Below are positions 11,356 through 20,260 of a stretch of 64,000 nucleotides of DNA, piece after piece (within the stretch, counting starts at the first letter, position 1; every line of letters begins with the position of its first letter). The DNA is from Lyophyllum atratum. Lineage: Eukaryota; Basidiomycota; Agaricomycetes; Agaricales; Lyophyllaceae. The translations under genes were made by a program, and so were the position numbers. The notes under the pieces are model-generated. The model saw only the letters and a program-made list of their open reading frames with translations, did not search any database and had not been told where the DNA came from. Location of the stretch: positions 115,610 to 179,609 of the forward strand of contig JACGCN010000065.1 of NCBI GenBank assembly GCA_014905825.1. The letters run 5' to 3'.

Positions 11356-12742
11356 GAGGAAACAGGACTAGGCTCTACGATCTGCGCACGCCCGGAAATC
11401 AATAGCTTCGCATCCAAAACATTCTCGAAGTCCTTGTCCTTCAAGACATCACACTGACGATTCGATTCATCCGCATCTTCCATGAGTCGCGTAATGAACT
11501 CAGCAGCACCACTGGTGTATAACGCACGCCCCACCGCAAGACGCACGTTGCACAACACGGGATGGGGCCCGCAGTGGAGTAGGGGACCTTCAGGTCCGTC
11601 CCCGAATCGTATTTCGTCACCGTCGCGGAGGAGGGTCGATGCGACCTTTTGCTCGGAATCAAATGAAAAGGTCCGGACGACGTATTCGACCTTGTTGAAG
11701 GCTGTGTTAGCAAAGATGGAGGTAGACGTGGGTAGGTGCGGCGCACTTTGCCATGTTTGCGGCTGGGATCGTCGGTGTTGGAGCAGGCTTCGATTCCCCA
11801 TTTGCAGATACGATGGGCAGCGGCGACGTTAGCCTCCATAGCCCATACGTTGTCGATCGTGTTTGCAAATTCCAACACTTTATCTCGTGCAACCTTTCCA
11901 CCTAGGACGGCGATGTACTTCACTGTATCGGGCTAGCAGAAACCTCGGCAAGCTGCAGATACAGAGGAAATGCCAAGCTGACCTTGGAGCGAACTGAGTC
12001 AGGTATCACATGCATGAGGATCGGGTCAACGCCGTCCATACCGAAGAAGGCCACTTTGGTGAGTGGACACGAAGTGCCGTCCCGTTTCAGTGCCTTCAAG
12101 AAATCAGGCTTCTGTCAAACGACTTAGAGAAGATTAACATACCGAGAGCTTTAGGGACTCTTGGCTCTGGATATGATGCGGCTCCTTGCGAGGATCGTCT
12201 CCAGCATTGGTCCCGGTGGCCAGGGGAGGTGAAAAGAACCTCCATATTTGACGGTTCTCCGAGTTCACGACTGTAACCCTTCGAGTTTGAGTACACGTAG
12301 AGCTAGACAGACGGGGTACATACACGCGAGGCCTAGGTGAGTGAAAAGGTCTGCTGCAAGCTCAAAGACGGGAGTGAAATCGACCGTCGCTGGTTCTACG
12401 CCATCGAATACTGTTTGTTCGGTCTGGCCAACAGACGAGTACTCCATCTCTCTAAGTTTCTGCACTGAACCGATACGTCAAAACATGGATGACACTCGTG
12501 AGCTTCTAGCACATACCATTCTCCGAGAATTGAGGATGACACCTCTCGACTGCGTTCCAGAACTGCTCTAACAAAGTTCCTCTAAGTCTATGCGACTCCA
12601 TCACGAAGCATGATAGAAGTTTTCGGCATACAGTCTTGAACTCGTGCGCCTGGCTGTGATCCTCAGGAGTCTCCATACACGATGGGGCTGGCCAATTCCA
12701 TGATTCTGCTACCTCGAGGATGGCTAACGCATGCCTGTCCAT
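11352..12742 (-). CDS. HNH-nuclease-domain protein, copy A
   Basis: Six exons: 12517-12742, 12324-12464, 12143-12270, 11983-12093, 11747-11932 and 11352-11690. All introns are GT-AG and all frames join; about 376 residues. The middle carries the basidiomycete HNH_2-type core: SCPLTKVAFFG ... PILMHVIPDSV, equivalent to the C-x-LTG ... AHIIP pattern. After it come VWAMEANVAAAHRICKWGIE, a C-terminal RDGDEIRFGDGPEGP and an AVGR...LLISG tail, the usual ending of this family. Such proteins are numerous in agaricomycetes; their substrate and role are not established. The start MDRHALAILEVAES was chosen because the same ATG is kept in copy B. The gene diverges from the kinase-armadillo gene on the plus strand. 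An intact paralogue is at 31506-32869. Confidence 0.85.
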
Positions 12743-13235
12743 CGAGATTTTGTGGACAAAAGTATGACACTGTGATACGTATGCACATCAACTCGCGGTC
12801 AGAGAGTAAACATTAGGAACGCACCTCTTGCAACTCAACGCTCAGAACCAGAGTACCATGGGCTGGCCGGTGAGAAGTGCAGCTTCTGGCATACAGAAGG
12901 CTGGATAGCGCTCTGATTCTGCCCCAATTTCTCTACACAGCTGTCGTGTCCTATACACAGGAATAAATTGGAGCACAGCAGGTGGTGGGTGATGGGAGTA
13001 GAGGGACAAGAACGTCTCTGCCAAGCCAAGCAAAAATAGACCTGCGATTCTCGATCACTTGTTCTGCCGCACAATGACCTCCATCTCTTACATAGTGACC
13101 ACCATGTCCAGGCCTCGCGCGACTATGGGGGCTATACTCCACGATGTTCATATGGTGTTGTGAGGCTTTTAGGTGAGTCTTCGCGCGTTTAAGAGTGAAA
13201 AACACGTCAACGTTGACTGACACCTGACGCTCATC
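12743..13235. promoter_or_regulatory. Upstream region of HNH gene copy A, conserved in copy B
   Basis: This non-coding stretch upstream of the HNH start is conserved as the reverse complement of about 31003-31505, including the block around 13010-13040 read in reverse. It probably contains the promoter and 5' UTR of the HNH gene. Open frames here do not look like protein. Confidence 0.45.
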
Positions 13236-13330
13236 AGAAACCCAGGCGGTGTCGAATCTCCGACAGTTACATTCGGCGCTGTAAGACCACATAGCTTCGC
13301 TGTGAGTAAGAGAAGTCCGAAGCCACCATT

Positions 13331-13710
13331 TTAACTCTGAGGTTCTTCAGGTCCAGCTACGATCTTGCCATGCCTCACGAACCTGAACGACCACCGGGAG
13401 GCTTGTTTTGCACCCATTTTGCTATTGAACAATGTCCACGTATCCAGTTCGGCCAGGAACGGTGCAATACTCTCCTCAAACACTACCGCAGTCTGCCCAT
13501 CCAGGTCAATGTCGAACACCCCATGGACCTCGATACATTGGTGGCCACTCACCCTGTCCAAAAGTCGCGTATCTCCTCATCTTGCATCGCGTTTGCCAAG
13601 ACTGACGTCATGTAATTGCTTGGTAGATATTGCACAGGGAAGGCATGTGTGGCTTGGCTTGCCCACAAGTCTCTCGCCTGGACGTTACTGCATCTAGATA
13701 CCATAACGAT
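13331..13710 (-). pseudogene. Minus-strand protein-like fragment with a frame change
   Basis: On the minus strand, frame 1 starts at ATG 13710 and contains QARDLWASQATHAFPVQYLP and MQDEEIRDFWTG. The reading then moves to another frame with VFDIDLDGQTAVVFEESIAP and WSFRFVRHGK, ending at TAA 13331. The join would need a 24-bp intron, which is too short, so a one-base shift is more likely. The product is not recognised. The upper part overlaps the least certain exon of the plus-strand kinase gene. Confidence 0.3.
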
Positions 13711-16700
13711 TACCTTGTCCTTCTCAGAAGGCGCGCTGGTGACTGTACTCGAACAGAATAAGGTAAGATCCTTGCTTGTGGACTCCGACACGTTTTCCTG
13801 ACGTGATATTCTTTATAGCTGGATACTCGTATTTTACGGACCGATTTCGAGAAGGCTACATACAAGGACTGCGACCATCTGAGGACATATTTGAAGACAC
13901 TACAAAATACGGACGCATCGTCTCTGGCCTCGATTCTTCAGAGTAATGAGCATGGGAACCCGTACACGGCAAAAGAGTTGGCCACCGCCTTCACGAAAGT
14001 ACGACATCATACCACCACCCGCCAACTGCTCTGCTGATTCCTTTAGTAGCGCGTGCGGAGTCTCGACCTCATTGCCACGGAGACCGATGAAATGCCAGAA
14101 CTCGCAGCATTTTTGCGTGTAGCAGCTGCCATATTTCAACGCCTCTCAGGACGATCGCCGGATTATGAGATCCAACCATGGTCTGTGACGAGTCTCGATG
14201 TTGATTTTGACGCAGATGACTGTCGGGTCATCGGCCATGGCGCCTTTGCTCGGGTTGTTGAAGGAAAATGGAATAGAAAGGTACGGCTCCTTCCCATCAA
14301 ATTGTGTGTCATTAGTCCACTGACTCTTGCGTCTGCAGCTTGTTGCTGTGAAAGAAATGTGTCCAAAACTTGAAACCACTAATGAGCGGGCTATAGAGGT
14401 GAGTCCCAGGCGTTTCACTTTGTCGCTGTTTTTAATGCCTCTCGTAGACCATCAGACACGAGGTTCAGTTATGGTAAGCTTCGTCCCTGCGTTTATACGG
14501 GCTGTATTGACGACGCCACCACCATCATAGGTCACGCCTCACGCATCCCAATATCCTTCCATTTTACGGTGCTTGCCTTGAAGCGACAAAGGTGGACACA
14601 CTTTCCACTCCATAAACCTGTTCATTCACCAGTACCCTGCAGCCCTTCATTGTCAGTCAGCTCTGTGCATCAGGGAACGCGCTGAGGTACCTTCAACAAT
14701 GTCCCTCTGCCAGTCGTATCAACCTAGTACGTGAAAATTCACCTCCAAGTACCTCCCAAATCAAGCCCAAAATCATAGCTGCACGATGTCTCTATTGGCA
14801 TGATCTACCTGCACGACCAAGGCATCATTCACGCCGACCTTAAAGCCGTAAGCCGATCCCACCCTCACCCTCCCTCCCCTCACATTCTCACCACACAACC
14901 CTGAAAATCCAGTCCAACATCCTCATCGGCCCCGCCACCGAAGCCGTCATAGCCGACTTCGGCCTCTCCCAACTGCAAGACCAAGTCTCCTCCTCCATCC
15001 ACATAACCCGCACATCCGCCGACAGAGTAGGTGGTACATTTCGATGGATGGCGCCTGAGGTCCTTGAGGGCAGGGGCCTCAATAAGCCTGCGGACCTTTA
15101 TGGTTTCGCGCTCATTGCTTGGGAGTTTTACACGGGCGGGGCGGTGCCATTTGGGAGCGTCGTAGATGCCAGGCTGTTCTCGGAGCTGGTGAGGAAGGGG
15201 GAGAGACCGGGGCGGCCGCAGGGGGTTGATGAGGGTGTGTGGGGGCTTGTGGAGAGGTGCTGGAAGCCCGATCCCAGTGAGAGGCCAGACTTTGGGGAGG
15301 TGGAGAGGATTTTGAAGGGGTTTATGGCGAGTGGTGGTACGTTTTCCGATGCAATGTTGGGTAAGGATGATGTTCTGACTGTGCTTCCAGAGAGTGAAAG
15401 GATAAGCCGAGTGTCTGACGATGCCGCCGCCGCAAGAGGCCCCATTTCTCAGCCGACAGTGACCGTTTCGCATAGGTCTACCACCTTCCCAGGTAACGCT
15501 TTGTGATCCTTTGCAAATGTAAATCAAGACGGTGTTGACATTTCGACAGACAAATCTCCACCCCTGAGCCCCAAGACTCCCAGTGGGCGAAAATTCTCGA
15601 TTAGCGCATTCTCAGACTCGGACTCCAAAGCATCCTTCCTCAAAGACCTAGTAAACCAAAAGATCCTTGCCTTCTCCAAGTCGCCCAAACCTCCCCAGTG
15701 CATAAGCCCCAAGTCTCGCCACGGTATGTCCCGATCGGGCCCGCTCCATACTGGCCTCTCCTGACTTTCATCCCGACAGCGGACAAGCATGGTATATCAA
15801 GCGACGAGTTAGGCTTCATCTCACACGCATGCAAAATCCCTTCTCTGTCTCGGATATTAGCTGACTCGAGGGATCCACATTCAATGGACGTCGTTCTGGC
15901 CTTTCTATACAACCATTCCTTGAAAGGCGGGTCTTGATCAAGATGACTCCCTAGCCAACCTGACGTTGTCATTTTATAGTTGAGGGCGCATCTGAGATTT
16001 TGGACGAAGGAGGCCTATTGCCTGCCGTCGTCGGTCGTCTCCGCCAATCGGGGCTTCCAGAGAACGAAAAATACCTCATGTCAGGACTTCTGGCAAATCT
16101 GGCGTGCCATGGTTAGTGAAACCCTTTTCGTCCTCGCTTTCTCATGTGAATCCTAAGTTTGGCTGTAGGGAAGGGCAGAACAAGTATTTCAGCACAACCT
16201 AACACGATCTCGGCTCTGCGGATGTTGTTGACATCTCTTGGATCGATGTCAGTGCAGGAAAATGCTACGAGATGTTTGTATAACTTGTCGACGGATGGTG
16301 AGCCGCGTCTAACCACTCGATATTTACAAGGGTCTAAGAATAAACGGCAGATGGAAGCCATACCCTCCTTGCAGAATCCGAAGGGATGATAGCCTGCCTT
16401 GGACGGCTTCTCTCTCGCACCACGTCTTCAACTATCGTCAAGAACATTCTTGGGTGCCTCACCAACCTCTCTCACAAAGGTTCGCTCTACCCCTTCCACT
16501 GACACGAACGTTGCTGATCTAGGTACTCAGAACCAGGAAGACCTGCCATACTATCAGCGTCTGAGACCACGGATGCGTTGATACGGACTTTGCGCCCAGA
16601 CACAGAGGCTATCACGAAGGAACAAACGTTGCTGTGCATGGGGAACCTAACGGTAGACGGTAAACTCAAACTGGTCTCCTCTGCATAGTGGCGGTTCCTG

Positions 16701-17249
16701 ACCCCCGGTTCCCTGGTAGAAAAAGGCGTAATCGCACTGCTCGCCCATCCCGACCTCCTACCCGGCCTCTCAACATGCCTCTGCCACGAGTCGCATACGC
16801 ATACTCCAGCCATCAAGGCGCAGGCTCTGCGATGTCTTCGGAATCTCGCGAAGTCGGGTACGTGCTTTCCGTTCCCCATGCCACAGGCTTGCTGCATTGT
16901 TGAACGTCCATGCTGATTGACATTGATATTGGGCGCAGATGCGAGCCATGCAGCCATCCGCAACAGGCCGGAGATCATGTCGAGTGTGTGTGAGGTGTTG
17001 GCTGTGAGAGCGTCGTCGAACCAGCAGAAGTACGCGTTGCATTTTTTGCATAGGTTTACCTCGTCAGGTATGCTAGTCTCGACCTCTTACACACCTTACA
17101 ACATTAAATTTGTGACAGAGGTCGGAAGCGCATGGCTACAGAGCGAGAAGAAGGTTCATGGGAACTTACAGTGGGTTGTGGATAATGGGCCGTCGGAGGA
17201 GCAGACGAGAGCTGCGGATTGTTTGACTCTGGTTCGGGATATTCTTTAG
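13698..17249 (+). CDS. Protein kinase (TKL-like) with C-terminal armadillo repeats
   Basis: Exons splice in frame: 13819-13998, 14050-14280, 14339-14398, 14448-14473, 14531-14591, 14643-14726, 14779-14847, 14913-15492, 15550-15723, 15780-15926, 15980-16111, 16169-16297, 16351-16479, 16531-16652, 16689-16857, 16939-17067 and 17119-17249. The exon before 13819 and the start codon are uncertain. The kinase has a Gly loop VIGHGAFARVVEG, Lys in LVAVKEM, catalytic loop IIHADLKASNIL (HAD, not HRD), DFG in IADFGLS and APE in RWMAPEVLEG. After a Ser/Pro linker come armadillo-type repeats, e.g. ENATRCLYNLS, VKNILGCLTNLSHK, LLCMGNLT and KAQALRCLRNLAKS. The intron after 15926 would use a GC donor. Role: a cytoplasmic signalling kinase is inferred; substrate unknown. 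Part of its armadillo region is repeated at 30.1-31.0 kb. Confidence 0.8.
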
Positions 17250-17742
17250 GGCTGGGAATTTTGTTTTGGGTTTTGTGGTGGCATAGAGATGGTAATGTGT
17301 GAGTCGGCATAGTCAAGATGGCCCCAGTAGAGAATTAATCCAGAAGCCATGTTTTAATTTGGGATGCGTCGGTCTTATGTCCAAGATTCGCAACCCCAGT
17401 CGAGTAGCTTGACCCAAACATGAAGAAAACCGAAGCATATACATATGCATGTCAATATCAGCAGCTACATCGAATTGGCATAGACGTGCACGCGTTCCGC
17501 GCGTTGACCATCTAGGCCCTCAGATGTGTTGCAACATCCTTAAAAGTACTATGCTCAGCATTGGCGCAGGGCCCAAGCCTCGCCCCCAAAAACCCTCCAC
17601 GAGCATCGTCACCACCAACCAAACGGCAACAGCACCCGAGCAAGCAAGCAATATACAAATTACGGCTCAACCAACACACAACGGCCGGGGTAACAAGCAA
17701 TCTATCCATCACGCCCAAGTCCCAACACCCCCCTCCCACAAA

Positions 17743-19524
17743 TCATACAAAAACAACAATCGCCCCCCTCCCCCCCGCGGATGGCACCGCCCCCGCTCTA
17801 GTCTTCCCCTTGTCCCTCCCACCGCTGCTTATGGGTTCCGGCACCCACGAGCCGTCCAGCTTCACACTCGCGTGGGTCCGCCCACACCCCGCGACGGGGC
17901 ACTTCCACTCGTGCGTTGCTTCGATGCGGGGTTTGAGAGGGCGTTTGCGTTTGCCGAGGGTGGTGGGGGAGTGTGTGTGGGTTGTGGATGTGGATGTGGA
18001 GGCTGATGTGTGGGAGACAACCGGTGCGCCAGGCAGGGAATGTCGTGATCTCAACCGGGAGCGCATTGTATTCTCCGCGGCGGGGGGAGCAACGTCCATA
18101 TCCTCCGCCCTAGCTCTGCTCTTCCCTTTCACACTCCCACCCCTTCGTGTATCCAATTCAAGAACATCCGCCAGATCCTCACTGACTTCCAAAGTGGGTG
18201 CATTCTCCGGGTTCCCGATGACGTCTAGGCACTTGCCGTCAATCATATGCCCACACCGTAGCGCCCACACTTTCTTCTTCCGCCCTTCCTCGCCCACAAG
18301 CCCACCGCCTAGCACTAGAGGATCCAAACATCGCGCACACACGAGCAAAGTATGTACGCTGGATGCGGGGGACGCCGGGGCCGATTGCGTGCTGGGACCG
18401 GCGACCGGTGCATCGTCCGAGTCAAGACCCTCCAAGTCGATGATGATCGGAGCCACCTTAGGTAGCGCGCCAGGCTCGGGCTCGGGCGGTGCAAAATCGA
18501 AGGTAAAGCCGGCCTCAGGCTGGCCGGGATGCGTATACTCGGGTTTATATTCTGGTTCTTGGTGTCTCTGGCGGATACGATCCCTACTCCGGAACAACAT
18601 CTCCTGTAACGCAAATCCACGCGCCGGGTGATCGAACCGGTCGCCGTTATCGAGCCCGAGCTCGTGTGCGAGCATTATCTGCATTCCCGGGTAATCCTCG
18701 TCGTCGTCGTCGTCGCCTGCGCCGTGATAATTGACGCGTGTGAAGAGTCGGCGCATGGTATGGCCTGCGCGCGCCAAGAACCCGGGGGGCTCGGATCCAG
18801 CACCCGCTCTGCTGTGCACAACGTGCCGGTGCCCTCCTTCGCGTCGCATGTTGGTGCGGTTTTCGCGTGCACGGTTTATGGTCATGAGAGCTCCGCCGAG
18901 TCCGAGGGAGGGGATCTGGTGTGGTTGCGGCTCGGCGCGGACTTCGACGTACGGGACACGGCGGTGTCGGTTGGGGTGCGCGTGTAGAGCGGGGGAGGGG
19001 GCTGTGGGTGAGGAGGACCGTAAGCCGGCCTCGAATGCGAAAGGTTCGTTCATGGGGCGTACGACGGGGGGCGATGCAAAAGGAGGTGGACGGCGAGATG
19101 AAGATGAAGGTAATGAGGTTAGACCGGAGTAGCGACGAGGTACACGGGGCACGGGTGGGATGTGGCTCGGTCCTCCCGTCGCTGGAGGTGGTGGAGAGGT
19201 CAGCCGTTGTCGTGTGTGGCCTGCATGAATTTCAGTTAGATTAATTTAAGGAGCAAGATAGTATCGTGTGAATAACCCACCTGGGCGCGTGCTACTGCCT
19301 GAGGCCACTGGGAAAGCATATTCTTCGTCATCACTGTCAATCAAGAAAATAGGGTCTTGTTGTCTGCTCGCCGGACGCGGCGTTGGCCTCGACGAGCTAC
19401 TGGTAGAAGGTTCGTCGAACAGGTCGACGTCGATGACTTCGACTATAGAAGGTCGTCGTCGATGTTGGGGTAGCACTGGGTCATCACTCAGTGCAGACAT
19501 GGGCCTCTCGACGACGGTGGCCAT
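17743..19524 (-). CDS. RING-like zinc-finger protein with SIM-like motifs
   Basis: Two exons, 19281-19524 and 17743-19220, give about 570 residues. The N-terminus has two hydrophobic-acidic stretches like SUMO-interaction motifs (IVEVIDVDLFDE and IFLIDSDDEE), and a third lies in the middle (APIIIDLEGLDSDD). The C-terminal third has an atypical RING: LVCARCLDPLVL, KVWALRCGHMIDGKCLD, and a distant WKCPVAGCGRTHASVK. A long acidic and basic insert separates the zinc-ligand halves. The likely role is a nuclear ubiquitin ligase, possibly SUMO-targeted; this is inferred from the motif combination and not from a known orthologue. The start ATG is at 19524 and the stop at 17743. A high-GC long frame on the other strand is a shadow. 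Confidence 0.7.
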
Positions 19525-20260
19525 CGTTAGAGGTGTCGGCTAGTGGATGGTGGTGGTCGTTGTCCAGCCTTTGTCCACCCACGATCCGAGTTAGTCAGCA
19601 GCGCACGGACCCTCACGTGATCGTTGTACAGCCTGAGCTTGCCGCTCAGTTGAACCCAAGTTGACCCGGGCTTCTTTCAATTCTAGTTCCAAGCCGAAGT
19701 TTGAGTACATGCTTAGCCTGCAGCTCTAGTTGCGAGGTGCATGATTATACGATGCCGCAAGGAGTTGCAGCCAACCCTGGATTATGTGCCCTCACTGTGA
19801 TCGACCTTGCGATCGACCGCTTGTACGAGCTTGTACGCCAGCGTCGCGATCTGAGCACGCTTCCTATGTCGGCCACAGAGTGTTAGTTCGAGTGCACTGA
19901 TAATGCATCCCAGGTATACCAGGAATTTACGAATGACATCTTGCGCTCTGCCTGAAAGACATACATTGACACGATTGCATAAGACATACTACAGACAAGC
20001 CACCTGTGCCTGGAAAACAACTACGCCTGGTACTACTGCCCAAAGCTAGCGAGGACGTGACAGAGGGATCAACATGCCGCTGGCATGGATCTGTCGTATA
20101 TAAACAATGTAGCGAGTGTGGATAGAGAGAGTGACAAGACGATGATGAGAGCCCAAGATAAACCGAGATAGAGAGCAGATAGTGACGAGGTCATCCAGCA
20201 AGCTGGGAAGAGAGACGGAGAGAGGAGATAGAAGAAAGGAAGAGGGATAGAGCTGGGTTT
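19525..20260. other. Intergenic region
   Basis: Lies between the start of the RING-like gene and the end of the DUF1996 gene. It should hold the promoter of the RING-like gene and the 3' UTR of the DUF1996 gene. Purine-rich tracts are seen at about 20120-20260. No gene is seen. Confidence 0.5.

Larger units (their letters stand above)
11380..17137. repeat. Segmental duplication, copy A (longer form)
   Basis: Matches 30085-32868 in inverted orientation. The matching parts are 11380 to about 13235 (HNH gene and its upstream region) and about 16190 to 17137 (3' armadillo exons of the kinase gene). The roughly 2.95 kb between them, with the kinase domain, has no counterpart in copy B. One edge lies almost at the HNH stop codon. 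Similarity is clear in exons, introns and upstream DNA. Confidence 0.85.

Noticed and set aside
14880..15527. 215-codon minus-strand frame
   Set aside because: Antisense shadow of the kinase-domain exon 14913-15492.
17561..18631. Long plus-strand open frame (356 codons)
   Set aside because: Antisense to the long second exon of the RING-like gene; the high GC content of that exon keeps several frames open. No domain.
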